A stretch of DNA of 64,000 nt from contig CAVPJC010000001.1 of NCBI GenBank assembly GCA_963705155.1, positions 372,001 through 436,000 of the forward strand, in the 5' to 3' direction. Made by a program: the position numbers and the translations under genes. How positions within the stretch are numbered: position 1 is the first letter of the stretch; each line of letters opens with the position of its first letter. Below, one piece after another: positions 25,828 to 35,474 of the stretch. Source of the stretch: CAVPJC01 sp963705155 (GTDB lineage: Bacteria > Chloroflexota > Anaerolineae > Anaerolineales > UBA4823). The notes below the pieces were generated by a model. It searched no databases. It was not told where the DNA came from and saw only the letters and a program-made list of their open reading frames with translations.

Positions 25828-27458
25828 CTACTCCCGGAAGATGCGCACACGGCGGCGCGGTTCTTTGCCGTAGGAGTGCGAAAGCAGGTTGGCCTGGCGG
25901 GCCATCTGGTGCTGCACACGGCGCACCGCAGACGATGGCCGGTTGCAGCTCCACCCAGCGCTCCCCGTTCAGAACCGCGCTGATCGCCGCCATGCGTTTC
26001 CTGCCGCAATCGGTCTTCGCCGGTTTCCGGGGGCGCGTCTGTAGCCAGGTTGAACAGATCGCCCAGCATTTGCTGCATCTGGTTGATCGTGTTGGCGCGC
26101 AGCACATGAATGGGGATGCCGCGGTTTTCGGCCTCAATGATGGTGCGCTGGCGCTTGCGATAGTAGGAGCGCAGCGTCACCACCACGTCGGCAGCCGTGG
26201 CCTCGTTGACCAACACCACCGGCACCCCCAGCCGCCGGGAGGCCTGGCTCAGGCGGTTGCGGGCCACGCCGTAGGCATAGATGCGCACCGGCTGCAGGCC
26301 AACCCGCGGCGTGCGGCTTTCGTAAGCAGACGGCAGATCATCGTTGAAATCCACCTCTTCTTCCTCGGCCTCATCGCTCTGCGGGATCCGGCTGCCCAGG
26401 GTGGACTGCCGCCGGTAACCCATCTGACCCTGCTGGATCTGGGAAGGCCGGCTTTGCTGTGGGGCGCGTTCGATGCGGATATTGCCATCCTCGCCGCGTG
26501 AACGGATTTCCGGCGGCTGAGCATAGCCGCGCAGCAGGGCATCCACGGCAGCCATCACGTCGCTGTGCACCGCCAGACGGTCACGGGTTTGGATTTCGAT
26601 GAGCACATCAAAGGTTGGCGGGGCGCGCCGTTCCAGCACGGTTTTTTGTGTGCCGCGCCGGCGCGCTTCCTCATCGGAAAGGGTGACCAATTCGATGCCG
26701 CCCACCAGGTCGGAGAGGGTGGGGTTCAGTAATAGGTTTTCGAGGGTGTTGCCGTGGGCGGTGCCAATCAGCTGCACACCGCGCTCGGCAATCGTGCGGG
26801 CGGCGGCGGCCTCCAGCTCGCGCCCGATCTCATCGATGACAACCGCTTCGGGGTTGTGGTTCTCAACGGCCTCGATCATCACCTCGTGCTGCAGGGAGGG
26901 CATGGTCACCTGCATGCGCCGGGCGCGCCCCACGGCCGGGTGAGGCACGTCGCCATCCCCGCCAATTTCGTTCGAGGTGTCCACAATCACAACACGTTTG
27001 CTCTCAGCCAGTAAGCGGGCAGCCTCGCGCAGCATCGTGGTTTTTCCCACGCCGGGGCGTCCCAACAGCAGCAGGCTCTTGCCGCTTTCAATCAGGTCCT
27101 TAATGATATCGGTGGTTCCGTAGACGGCGCGCCCCACCCGGCAGGTGAGGCCCACAATGTGCCCGCGCCGGTTGCGAATGGCAGAGATGCGGTGCAGCGT
27201 GCGTTCCATACCCGCACGGTTATCCGCATCAAAGTTCCCAATGCGCGTCACCACGTAATCAATATCGGCGTGGGTGATTTCCGTCTGGCTGAGCGGCACT
27301 TCCCGCTCCACAAAGCGGGCGGTGGGCGCCCTGCCCAGATCCATGATTACCTCGAGTAGATTATCACTGTCATTGGCTTCGGTTACCGCCCTGGTGATGT
27401 CGGGCGGCAAGACATCCAGCATGGCCTGCAAATCATCGGTTATACGTCGCTGCGACAT
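25828..27458 (-). CDS. SpoIIIAA/Ycf45-type AAA ATPase with C-terminal R3H domain (two frameshifts near the end)
   Basis: A protein of about 542 residues. Residues about 1-110 are the N-terminal region, about 110-300 a P-loop ATPase with LLLLGRPGVGKTTM, the IIVDTSNEIGGDGD-type Walker B region and VVIDEIGRELEAAAARTI. An acidic linker follows, then VRIYAYGVARNRLSQASRRL, and a C-terminal R3H-type single-strand nucleic-acid-binding end (HSYGKEPRRRVRIF). That end is reached after two single-base shifts near 26000 and 25930. Relatives include plastid Ycf45 and the ATPase of spore stage III; the cellular role is unknown. It lies between a GNAT-like gene (6 bp) and tmk (20 bp). Confidence 0.85.
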
Positions 27459-27464
27459 AAGAAT

Positions 27465-28461
27465 TTACTGTTTCTCCATTTTTACGCCGGGCTGCGTGGA
27501 GGCGTTGGGATGGGCCGGCTGCATGCGCGCAACCGGTGCGGAGATTTCCGGCCGCCCGCCTTCCAGGGCAGGCAATGCAAAGGCTCGCACCGCTTTTTGA
27601 GGGATGGCCAGGTGGCGCACCATGATGGCCTGGCGCGGGCTGGGTTCGGCGCCCAGCTCTTCGATGGCCGGTTCCAGCCACGACTGGTAAGAGCGCACAC
27701 ACACATACACCGGGCGCGACCTGCGGTTCGGCAAATTTTGCAGCAGCTCTGCCAGCCGCGCCCCAACATCTTCAGCGTCGGGATGGATGAATGGCTGGAC
27801 CCAGATGCCGCGATACCCGTACTTCAATTCAACATAAGCCAGCAAATCATCCCCGTTGCGGTAAACAAACCCGTTCAAACGTTCCGGTGGAAAAGGCTCC
27901 ACCTGATGCACCATCCCGGGAAGCAGGTTATTGTACAACGAGCGCACCGGGATCAAATCGCGCTCGACTGCCTGCTTCCAACCGGAGGAGGCCAGGCTGC
28001 CCGAAATCAACGGCAGGCGCCGGATCACTGCAGCGCCAGATGCGCTGGCGGGCGTAAATGGCATAACCGGCCTGGCGCAGAGCCTCAAATGCGGGCGAAT
28101 TCTCATCCACATCCGCCAGCAGGCGGAAGGCGCCGCGTTCGACCGATTGGGCCGAAAGATGGTCCAGCAAGGAAAACAAAGGCGCGCTGTTCAGGGCGCC
28201 GTCAGGGGCCAGGAAGGTGAGCTGGGCATTTTGCGATCCGGCCGGATGGATCGTCTGGCCGATGAGCACCGGATCGCCATTGCCATTGTTTGCAGTGACA
28301 GAAGTGAATATCCCCATGGAAGGCGAAAGTGCAGAGAGGATCGCTCCTGTCATCAACCACGGACCGCGCGTCAACACCAGGGAACTGTGCAGATAAACGC
28401 TCTTGTTGCGATACCGGTGCAGCGCCGGCAGGTCGCGCCAGTCAAAGGGTCGAATGTTCAT
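27465..28461 (-). CDS. GNAT-like acetyltransferase family protein (one frameshift)
   Basis: A protein of about 331 residues read from 28461 (NIRPFDWRDLPALHRYRN). The first part has a GNAT-like pattern with RLLADVDENSPAFEALRQAGY. After a frame change near 28035 the second half continues (VYRNGDDLLAYVELKYGYRG and RPVYVCVRSYQSWLEPAIEELG), resembling a second GNAT domain. It would be a tandem GNAT protein, but activity and substrate are unknown. The length is net +1, consistent with one inserted base. It is 31 bp from the pdxT stop and 6 bp from the ATPase gene, all on the same strand. Confidence 0.7.
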
Positions 28462-28492
28462 TCTGGTGGCAGGCTGCAGGTACAGGCAGAAA

Positions 28493-29104
28493 TCAGCCAG
28501 CCGGCTGGCTTTTTGCCTTTTCTCTGGAGCCTGCAATCTCCACAAAGAAACGATGAAAACGATCGTCCTGGGTCAATTCGGGATGGAAAGAAGTTGCCAG
28601 CAGGTTACCCTGCCGGGCTGCTACAATGCGCCCGTCCTCCAGGCTGGCAAGGGCCCGGGCGTCGCCTTGCACCAATTCAATCAACGGCGCACGGATAAAG
28701 ACAGCATGATAGGGGCTGTTGTCGCCATCCAGCTCTGCCAGGGCAGGCACGATTAAATCCACCTCAAAACTCGCCACCTGCCGGCCAAAGGCGTTGCGCT
28801 CTACCACAATATCCATCAGGCCAAGCAGCGGCTGTGTGCGGTGGGCGTCTTTGGATAGAAAGATCGCTCCCGCACAGGTGCCCCATATGGCGTGCTCTTG
28901 CCCGAACTGGCGCAAAGGCTCCATCAGGCCGTACGCCATAGCGAGCTTGCCAATCGTGGTCGACTCACCACCCGGAATGATCAGCCCATCCAGGCCTTCC
29001 AGATGCGCCGGAAGGCGGACTTCCACCAATTCAACGCCCATCCGGCGCAGCATAACGATATGTTCTGCAAAATCGCCCTGCAGGGCAAGAACCCCGATTT
29101 TCAC
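28493..29104 (-). CDS. pdxT: Pyridoxal 5'-phosphate synthase glutaminase subunit PdxT
   Basis: A 203-aa class I glutaminase that supplies ammonia to PdxS for PLP synthesis. It has the oxyanion and substrate motif PGGESTTIGKL, the nucleophile Cys in WGTCAGAI, and the catalytic HPE in SFHPELT near the end. Normal length. It starts 4 bp after the pdxS stop, as in most PdxST operons. Confidence 0.96.
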   Translation of the reverse strand: MKIGVLALQGDFAEHIVMLRRMGVELVEVRLPAHLEGLDGLIIPGGESTTIGKLAMAYGLMEPLRQFGQEHAIWGTCAGAIFLSKDAHRTQPLLGLMDIVVERNAFGRQVASFEVDLIVPALAELDGDNSPYHAVFIRAPLIELVQGDARALASLEDGRIVAARQGNLLATSFHPELTQDDRFHRFFVEIAGSREKAKSQPAG

Positions 29105-29108
29105 CTGT

Positions 29109-29996
29109 CTACCAACCGCGCCCCGAGATCATTTCCGATTCTGGCATACTGGAGACCTGCCGCCCCACCATGGGCTCGCCCAGGTTGCGGCTGACCTCAG
29201 CCAGGATATAGGGATCGTTGAAGTGCGTTGTGGCTTTGACAATCGCAGCGGCGCGCCGGGCCGGGTCGCCAGATTTGAAGATGCCCGAACCAACGAAAAC
29301 GCCATCCACGCCCAGCTGCATCATCAGGGCAGCATCGGCGGGTGTGGCAATGCCGCCTGCGGCAAAATTGACCACCGGCAGGCGTCCCAGACTGCGGGTT
29401 TCCAGCACCAGCTCGTAGGGTGCGCCGATTTCTTTGGCGAAAGCCATCAGTTCCTCTTCCGGCAGGTTCTGCAGGCGGCGAATTTCACCCAGAACCGCAC
29501 GCGCATGGCGCACCGCCTCCACCACATCGCCGGTTCCAGCCTCGCCCTTGGTGCGGATCATGGCTGCACCCTCGCCAATCCGGCGCAGGGCTTCGCCCAG
29601 ATTACGGCAGCCGCAAACAAACGGCACTTTGAAGGCATGCTTGCTGATGTGATGCGCTTCGTCTGCCGGGGTAAGCACCTCAGATTCATCAAGATAATCC
29701 ACACCGATCGCTTCCAGGATCTGCGCCTCAACAAAATGCCCGATCCGGCACTTGGCCATCACAGGGATTGAAACTGCATCCATAATTTGCAAGATCAGCT
29801 CAGGGTCGCTCATGCGCGCCACGCCGCCGGTGGCGCGAATATCTGCAGGAACCCGCTCCAATGCCATAACGGCTACCGCGCCGGCTTCTTCGGCGATCCG
29901 GGCATGTTCCGGGGTCACCACGTCCATTATGACGCCACCTTTAAGCATCTGGGCCAGACCCTTTTTTACCGCAAATGTTGCTATTTGTTGCTCCAT
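29109..29996 (-). CDS. pdxS: Pyridoxal 5'-phosphate synthase subunit PdxS
   Basis: A 295-aa TIM-barrel synthase that joins ribose 5-phosphate, glyceraldehyde 3-phosphate and ammonia to PLP. The family is unmistakable: GGVIMDVVTPEHARIAEEAG, VMALERVPADIR, the MAKCRIGHFVEAQ stretch with its catalytic Lys, YLDESEVLTPAD, and VNFAAGGIATPADAALMMQ. ATG 29996 is 8 nt from AGGAGG; a TTG two codons earlier is too close. It heads the pdxST operon under the promoter at 30038-30066. Confidence 0.97.
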   Translation of the reverse strand: MEQQIATFAVKKGLAQMLKGGVIMDVVTPEHARIAEEAGAVAVMALERVPADIRATGGVARMSDPELILQIMDAVSIPVMAKCRIGHFVEAQILEAIGVDYLDESEVLTPADEAHHISKHAFKVPFVCGCRNLGEALRRIGEGAAMIRTKGEAGTGDVVEAVRHARAVLGEIRRLQNLPEEELMAFAKEIGAPYELVLETRSLGRLPVVNFAAGGIATPADAALMMQLGVDGVFVGSGIFKSGDPARRAAAIVKATTHFNDPYILAEVSRNLGEPMVGRQVSSMPESEMISGRGW

Positions 29997-30037
29997 TATC
30001 AAGACCTCCTGAGTCTAAATCGAACTCGTTTTTCATC

Positions 30038-30066
30038 ATTCTACCACGCGGCAAGTTGCATGACAA
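30038..30066 (-). promoter_or_regulatory. Promoter of pdxST
   Basis: Minus strand: TTGTCA (30066-30061) and TAGAAT (30043-30038) with a 17-bp spacer. The predicted start near 30031 gives a leader of about 35 nt that includes AGGAGG. Confidence 0.7.
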
Positions 30067-30194
30067 TCCAACAACCGCGGGCGTCGCTTTGATCCTGCAC
30101 CTCCCGGCGCTTGCGGTAAAATAGGGCTGGCTGGTAATAGATCAACCCCTGTCCTCTCCAGGCCGGTTGACCCTTACCGGTCACGAAAGCGAGC

Positions 30195-31100
30195 ATGGAG
30201 ATCTCACAATACCGCCGTATCATTGAAACAGACTATCCGGAGTTGCGGATCCGCGATCTGGCTCTCAACCAGGCCGGCTGGTCATCCCTTGTGCTGGAAC
30301 TGAATGCTGAGTATATCTTCCGTTTTCCGCGCCGGCCCCACGGCTACCCCGGCCTGCAAAAAGAGATCGTGCTTCTGCCCCACCTGGCCCGCACACTTCC
30401 GGTGAATGTGCCGGAGTTCGAATTCCTGCATCCCCCTTCAGAAGACGGCAGCCAGCCTTACGCCGGCTACCGTAAAATCTCCGGGCGCCCTTTCGATTCT
30501 GGTATGGCAGCCATGCCAGACATCGCCCGCCAGCTTGGTGAAATTCTTTCCAGGCTGCACACCCAGGCTCTGCCCTGGACCATCCACCGTTACCTGCCGC
30601 TGCGCTCCATCTTTGATTGGAAGCGCCAGTACCTGGATCTTTACCAGCGTGTGCGCCTGCAGGTGCTTCCATTGCTCGAGCCTGCCCTGCAGGTCAAAAC
30701 GATCGCCCTGTGGGAGGGCTTCCTGCGACCTCGGGCGCATTTCCGCTTCGATCTGCGCCTCATCCACGCCGATCTGGCCCCCGAGCACATCCTGTGCGAT
30801 CCGGCAAGCGCCCGCGTGACCGGCATCATCGATTGGGAAGATGCCTGCACTGGCGATCCTGCCCTGGATTTCGTGGGCCTGCTGCAAGCCGGCGGCAGGC
30901 CCTTTGTAGAACGGGTGCTGGCCTGCTACTCTCCAGAATTGGGGGTAAACTTCTGGTCACGGCTGGATTTCTACACTAAAATTGTGCCATTCTATGAAAT
31001 TCTTTTTGGCCTGGAGGCGGGCGGTGAACACCACACCCGCACCGGGCTTGCTGAACTGCAAAGGAACCTGAAAGATGGATCTCAACAACCCAATCATTAG
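30195..31100 (+). CDS. Aminoglycoside phosphotransferase (APH)-family kinase
   Basis: A 301-aa protein kinase-like small-molecule kinase. The catalytic loop is LIHADLAPEHIL, where the usual Asn of HxDxxxxN is His, and the metal-binding DFG-like motif is IIDWEDA. The N-lobe strand IFRFPRRPHG carries the probable ATP-contact region. Chloroflexota encode many such proteins and most have no known substrate; antibiotic resistance should not be assumed. The start ATG sits after AAAGCGAGC, a weak site. The next gene begins 26 bp inside its 3' end. Confidence 0.8.
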   Translation: MEISQYRRIIETDYPELRIRDLALNQAGWSSLVLELNAEYIFRFPRRPHGYPGLQKEIVLLPHLARTLPVNVPEFEFLHPPSEDGSQPYAGYRKISGRPFDSGMAAMPDIARQLGEILSRLHTQALPWTIHRYLPLRSIFDWKRQYLDLYQRVRLQVLPLLEPALQVKTIALWEGFLRPRAHFRFDLRLIHADLAPEHILCDPASARVTGIIDWEDACTGDPALDFVGLLQAGGRPFVERVLACYSPELGVNFWSRLDFYTKIVPFYEILFGLEAGGEHHTRTGLAELQRNLKDGSQQPNH

Positions 31101-32058
31101 ATTTGCCCATCAGGCCGTGCTCCGGGCGTCTCTGCTGGTGCGCCAGGTGCAGGCCGAGCTGGTCTCTCCGGCGCTGACCAAAGAAGACCTCTCGCCCGTG
31201 ACCGTGGCCGATTTTGCCTCGCAGGCGCTGGTGGCTTACATGCTGGAATATGCCTTCCCCGATGATATACTCGTTGCTGAGGAAAATGCCGACGACCTGC
31301 GCGCTTCGCCGCCCCTCCTGGAGCAGGTGACCGCCTTCGTCGCCCGCCTGCTCCCCCAGGCCACACCAGCCGATGTGTGCCGCTGGATCGACCGCGGCGC
31401 ATCGGCTTCTGCCCCCCGCTTCTGGTGCCTCGATCCAATCGACGGCACAAAAGGCTTTCTGCGGCACGACCAGTATGCGGTTGCCCTGGCGTTGGTGGTG
31501 GACGGCGCCGTGCAGGTGGGTGTGCTGGGCTGCCCGGAACTGCGCGCCGCCCGCCTTCCCGCGCCAGGTGGTGAAGGCTCGCTGGTCATCGCCGCCCGCG
31601 ATCAGGGCGCCTGGACAACCCCTCTCGACACGCCTGGCAAACTGGTGCGTCTGCACGTTTCGGACCGCGTTGACCCCGCCCGGGCGCGCCTGTTGCGCTC
31701 ATTCGAATCGGGCCATACCAATGTCGGACAGATCGATGAGCTTGCCCGGGCCCTGGGCACCCAGGCCGACCCGGTGCGCATGGACAGCCAGGCCAAATAC
31801 GCTGTCCTGGCTGCCGGCGAGGGCGAAGTGCTCGTGCGCTTGCTCTCGGCTTCCAACCCGGATTACCGCGAGAAAATCTGGGACCAGGCTGCCGGGTCGC
31901 TGGTGCTTGAAGAAGCCGGCGGCAGGATTTCTGACCTGGACGGAAAACCCCTGGATTTCACCACCGGGCGCTCCCTTACCAACAACCGCGGCCTGCTGGC
32001 CACCAACGCCCACCTGCACTCAGCGGTGCTCACCGCCCTGCAGCGCATTGGCGCCTGA
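31075..32058 (+). CDS. 3'(2'),5'-bisphosphate nucleotidase, CysQ/HAL2-like inositol monophosphatase family
   Basis: A 327-aa metal-dependent phosphatase. Motifs in order: PVTVADFASQALV near residue 42, EEN at about 69 (metal ligands), the signature CLDPIDGTKGFL at about 122, and IWDQAAGSLVLEEAGG at about 270. The DPIDGTKGF form and total length favour the HAL2/CysQ group, which hydrolyses 3'-phosphoadenosine 5'-phosphate from sulfate assimilation, over inositol phosphatases. It overlaps the kinase gene by 26 bp, with AAAGGAACC before the ATG. Confidence 0.87.
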   Translation: MDLNNPIIRFAHQAVLRASLLVRQVQAELVSPALTKEDLSPVTVADFASQALVAYMLEYAFPDDILVAEENADDLRASPPLLEQVTAFVARLLPQATPADVCRWIDRGASASAPRFWCLDPIDGTKGFLRHDQYAVALALVVDGAVQVGVLGCPELRAARLPAPGGEGSLVIAARDQGAWTTPLDTPGKLVRLHVSDRVDPARARLLRSFESGHTNVGQIDELARALGTQADPVRMDSQAKYAVLAAGEGEVLVRLLSASNPDYREKIWDQAAGSLVLEEAGGRISDLDGKPLDFTTGRSLTNNRGLLATNAHLHSAVLTALQRIGA

Positions 32059-32097
32059 CCCCGGGCCATCTTTCACGTCTTACAGCCCAAACTTTTT

Positions 32098-33618
32098 ATG
32101 TCCCGCGCCGATCGCCTTGCCCTGTTCCTCAGCCTGGTAGCCGTGTTCGCCGCTTACTGGGTGACCGAACGCGTCTTCGAAAGTCTCCCCCACATCGAAG
32201 ACGAGATGGCTTATGTCTGGCAGGCCCAGGCCATCGCCGGTGGGCGCCTCACCCTGCCCTCGCCGCCGGAGCCCAAAAGCTTCCTGGTTCCGTTTGTCGT
32301 CGATTATAACGGCCAGCGCTTTGGCAAATATCCACCCGGTTGGCCTGCCCTGCTGGCGGTGGGTGTGCTCTTCGATGCCCGGGGGCTGGTCAACCCGCTC
32401 CTGGCCGGTCTGGGTGTCTGGCTCACTTACCGGTTGGGCAAGCGCATTTTTAGCGAAGTGGTCGGCCTGCTGGCCGCTTTGCTGACCCTTACCTCACCCT
32501 TCTTCCTGATGAACTCCGGCTCGCTGCTTTCGCATCCCTTTGGGTTGGTGCTCAGCGCGGCCTTCGTCCTGGGCTGGCTGGACGCCTGGGAAGACGACGC
32601 CCCCCGGCGCTGGCTGCCCATCCTCGTGGCTGCCGGCTCTCTGGGGCTGCTGGTGATCACCCGCCCCTTCACCGCCGTGGGCGTGTGTTTGCCGTTCGTC
32701 TTGCACGGTATTTATTTGTTCATTCGCCGCCCGGCAGCTATTCGGGGCCGCCTGGTTATCTTCGGGCTGGTTGTCCTGGTCATTTCGGGTCTCCTGTTCG
32801 TCTGGCAGTATGCCGTCACAGGCGACCCGCTGAATAACCCTTATACCCTGTGGTGGCCTTATGACAAGGTGGGTTTCGGACCGGGTGTGGGCCGGTTGGA
32901 AGGCGGTCATACCCTCGTCCAGGCGCGCATCAACACCCGCTTCAGTCTTAAGGTGGGCTGGGTGGATCTGTTCGGTTGGGGTTATTACTCCTGGCTTTTC
33001 TTACCCTTCGGCGCTCTGGCAGTGCTGCATCGCCGGCTGTGGAAGGCGCTTCTCCCCGGGGCAATCTTTCCCACACTGGTGCTGGTCTACCTGGCCTACT
33101 GGATTGGGTCATCTCTGTTCGGGCCGCGCTATTATTATGAGGGTATTTTTGGGCTGGCGCTCTTCAGCGCTGCCGGCGCTGCCTGGTTGGCAGGCTGGCC
33201 TGTTGCCCCGCAAGACCGCTGGCAGTCTTATCACGGTTGGCGCCGCTCCAGACCCCTGCTGCTTGCTGCCGTCCTGGCGGTGCTGATTTCCACAAACCTG
33301 GTTTATTACACACCGGCGCGCCTGCAAAGCATGTACGGTTTATACGGGGTTTCGCGCCAGCACTTGCAGCCATTTCTTTCACCGGGCGCCCGGGAGCTCA
33401 CCCCGGCCCTGGTCATTGTGCACCCCAATTCCTGGATCGAATACGGCACCCTGCTGGACCTGCAAACCCCCTTCTTGAACACCCCATTCCTGGTGGTGAT
33501 CAGCCGCGGCGAAACCGCCAATGCCGCCGTGGCAGCGGAGTTCCCATACCGCAAGCTGTATCATTATTACCCGGAAGAACCGTGGATATTCCACCGGTCG
33601 CCGCACCCTGAAGAATAA
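32098..33618 (+). CDS. Polytopic glycosyltransferase, family 39/PMT-like
   Basis: A 506-aa integral membrane protein with about ten transmembrane segments. The first periplasmic loop has the acidic pair HIEDEMAYVWQAQ, where GT39/ArnT-type enzymes carry catalytic Asp/Glu residues, and GKYPPGWPALLAVG, a family-typical motif. Such enzymes transfer sugars from polyprenyl phosphate donors to proteins or lipids outside the membrane. The C-terminal 130 residues appear to be an extracytoplasmic domain. It starts 39 bp after the CysQ-like gene. A related but more divergent gene lies at 60661-63092. Confidence 0.82.
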   Translation: MSRADRLALFLSLVAVFAAYWVTERVFESLPHIEDEMAYVWQAQAIAGGRLTLPSPPEPKSFLVPFVVDYNGQRFGKYPPGWPALLAVGVLFDARGLVNPLLAGLGVWLTYRLGKRIFSEVVGLLAALLTLTSPFFLMNSGSLLSHPFGLVLSAAFVLGWLDAWEDDAPRRWLPILVAAGSLGLLVITRPFTAVGVCLPFVLHGIYLFIRRPAAIRGRLVIFGLVVLVISGLLFVWQYAVTGDPLNNPYTLWWPYDKVGFGPGVGRLEGGHTLVQARINTRFSLKVGWVDLFGWGYYSWLFLPFGALAVLHRRLWKALLPGAIFPTLVLVYLAYWIGSSLFGPRYYYEGIFGLALFSAAGAAWLAGWPVAPQDRWQSYHGWRRSRPLLLAAVLAVLISTNLVYYTPARLQSMYGLYGVSRQHLQPFLSPGARELTPALVIVHPNSWIEYGTLLDLQTPFLNTPFLVVISRGETANAAVAAEFPYRKLYHYYPEEPWIFHRSPHPEE

Positions 33619-33619
33619 A

Positions 33620-34129
33620 TCAGGAGGCACGCGCCAGGGCTGTCAGCCCCAGCACCACCACCCCCAGCAGCAAATTCAGGCGAACCAGGTTTGCCTCCCG
33701 CTGCTGCAGGCGCTCGGCTTCTGCAGCGTCTTGCCCGTGGGCCAGGCGCAGTGCAGCCCGGCGCAGCGCCGGCAGCAGGCCCCAGGTGAGATAGGCGCTG
33801 ATGCCGGTCATCCCAAAAAAGACGATGTGTTTCACCAGAATTGCAGCCGCCCAGCGGTTATCAATTGCCAGAAAGCCGCTGTAATTGGGGTTGGCGCTCA
33901 TCTGGAACAGGCCGGTGCCTGCCAGCACCAGCAGGCTGATCCAGCCCAGCGGGTCCAGCTTGCGCTGTAATCGCTCCAAATAACCCGCATAAGTTTGGGT
34001 ATCCAGCGCCTGCCGCGCCGCGGGCAGCACTACCAGCGAAAGACTTGCCAGACTGCCAATCCAGGTGACGGTAGCCAGCATGTGCAGCCAGTAAGTGATA
34101 CTCAGGGCAATGTACGGAGGCGCACTCAT
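33620..34129 (-). CDS. CopD-like four-helix membrane protein
   Basis: A 169-aa protein with four predicted transmembrane helices. It resembles the CopD domain of copper-uptake proteins, with LHMLATVTWIGSLASL, the H..W pair in helix 1, and VKHIVFFGMTGISAYL in helix 3. Metal transport is possible but weakly supported. The start overlaps the stop of the upstream TPR gene by 4 bp (ATGA), and the stop is one base from the glycosyltransferase stop on the other strand. Confidence 0.75.
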   Translation of the reverse strand: MSAPPYIALSITYWLHMLATVTWIGSLASLSLVVLPAARQALDTQTYAGYLERLQRKLDPLGWISLLVLAGTGLFQMSANPNYSGFLAIDNRWAAAILVKHIVFFGMTGISAYLTWGLLPALRRAALRLAHGQDAAEAERLQQREANLVRLNLLLGVVVLGLTALARAS

Positions 34130-35436
34130 GGGTTGGGTGTTACGTTCGGATCGGGTGGGGCTTCGGTTGCCACCGGCGACTCGGTTGCTACCGGCTCTTC
34201 GGTCGTCAGCGGCTCATCTGTGACATCAGGAGCCGGCTCATTATCCTTATCTTTGTCCTTCTTTTCATCGTTGTCGCCGCCGCCGCTGCAAGCCTCAACA
34301 GCCTTGGTGTAAGCTTCTTCATACCTGGCGTCAATCCCAAAAGTGGCTGCCAAATCGAACTGTTCCCCGGCTGCATCACATTCGTTGCTGGTAGCCAGAA
34401 AGCCGCCGTAGCCGATCAAAGCCAGGCGATAACGTTCGGTGGCGGTCCAGCCGGAGGCGTCTCGCAAGTTGGGCAGCGCCGGGGCTACCTGCCCAAAGTA
34501 ATACACCGATTGCGCCCAATCGATCTCCCAGAAACTGGCGCCGGTGATATACAGGCGCGCCCAGGTGAGATAACTTTTGGAATCAGTGTCGAGCGGGCCA
34601 TACTGCTCGGCCACGGTCAGATCGTAAATGCCGCCTTCCAGGTCGCCTCCCCTCAGGATTTTATCGGCGCCCTGGTTGCGAAAAGCGACATACAGCATAT
34701 CATCCACCCACACCGCCTGATAGGTTGGGTCGGCTTTACGCAGGGATAACAGGGTTGTGATTGCAGTTGCCCAATCCAGGTTGGCCAGGTCTTGCTGAGC
34801 CTGGACAAAGAGTTCCTGCACACCGCGCAGGTCGGGGGTGGGGGTCAGCGTGGGCATGGGGACTGGCGTGGGGGTGGCAGTGGTGTTCATAAAAAGCAGC
34901 ACATCCGAAAGCTTTTCGGTCACACCCGGATACCCCGGGTTAAACTGAATCACATACTCAAAGCGCTGGCGGGCCAGGTCAAAACGGTGTGCTTCCATAT
35001 CCTGGATGCCAAGCTGGAATTGTTCGTCCACCACACCGGCCAGTTGGGTGGCCTGGGCGCTTGTGCGCTGACCGATGCCAGAGGTGTACCCGCCAAAGGC
35101 GCTCAACAGCCCCACCAGCAGCAGCCCCAGCAGTCCCAGGAGCGACCACGAGCGTAAAGAGAATGACCTGCGCACCGGAACTTCAGGGCCAGGAGGGCCG
35201 GCGGGCGGCGGGGGCTGTGGGATTTCCGGTTTCACCGGCACGGGCATGGTCTCTGCTGTATTCTCTGCACCGGCCTGCTCGGGCCGCAGGGTTGTACGCA
35301 CCGTTTGCTCGATATCATTGGCCTCTGGCGAACTCAGATCAAGGACGATAGGACGCGTTTCACCGGGATCAACCGGTGTTTGAGGTTCGGGTTGGATATG
35401 AATGGGGGATGTATCTTCTAAATTCGGATTTTCCAT
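34126..35436 (-). CDS. Membrane-anchored TPR-like protein with Pro-rich cytoplasmic head
   Basis: A 436-aa protein. Residues 1-95 are Pro/Glu-rich and presumably cytoplasmic, followed by one transmembrane helix (LRSWSLLGLLGLLLVGLLSAF). An extracellular part has helical repeats (QFQLGIQDMEAHRFDLARQR, typical of TPR) interrupted by a Pro/Thr linker (PTPVPMPTLTPTPD), and an acidic Asp/Lys then Pro/Thr tail. Function unknown; the layout matches the TPR proteins at 42804-45599. The ATG at 35436 lies 7 nt after TATAAT (minus, 35449-35444), so the mRNA is probably leaderless. CopD-like protein follows. Confidence 0.8.
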   Translation of the reverse strand: MENPNLEDTSPIHIQPEPQTPVDPGETRPIVLDLSSPEANDIEQTVRTTLRPEQAGAENTAETMPVPVKPEIPQPPPPAGPPGPEVPVRRSFSLRSWSLLGLLGLLLVGLLSAFGGYTSGIGQRTSAQATQLAGVVDEQFQLGIQDMEAHRFDLARQRFEYVIQFNPGYPGVTEKLSDVLLFMNTTATPTPVPMPTLTPTPDLRGVQELFVQAQQDLANLDWATAITTLLSLRKADPTYQAVWVDDMLYVAFRNQGADKILRGGDLEGGIYDLTVAEQYGPLDTDSKSYLTWARLYITGASFWEIDWAQSVYYFGQVAPALPNLRDASGWTATERYRLALIGYGGFLATSNECDAAGEQFDLAATFGIDARYEEAYTKAVEACSGGGDNDEKKDKDKDNEPAPDVTDEPLTTEEPVATESPVATEAPPDPNVTPNP

Positions 35437-35443
35437 GCGGCCC

Positions 35444-35468
35444 ATTATACCGCTTTTAAGTTTATAAT
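35444..35468. promoter_or_regulatory. Back-to-back -10 boxes for two divergent leaderless genes
   Basis: TATAAT on minus (35449-35444) is 7 nt from the ATG at 35436; TATAAT on plus (35463-35468) is 6 nt from the ATG at 35475. The whole intergenic region is 38 bp and no ribosome binding site fits either gene. Confidence 0.6.
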
Positions 35469-35474
35469 TTCTCC

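Noticed and set aside
30195..31100. Antibiotic resistance gene (APH)
   Set aside because: Only the general kinase fold is shared; the catalytic loop differs (His for Asn) and no resistance context is present.
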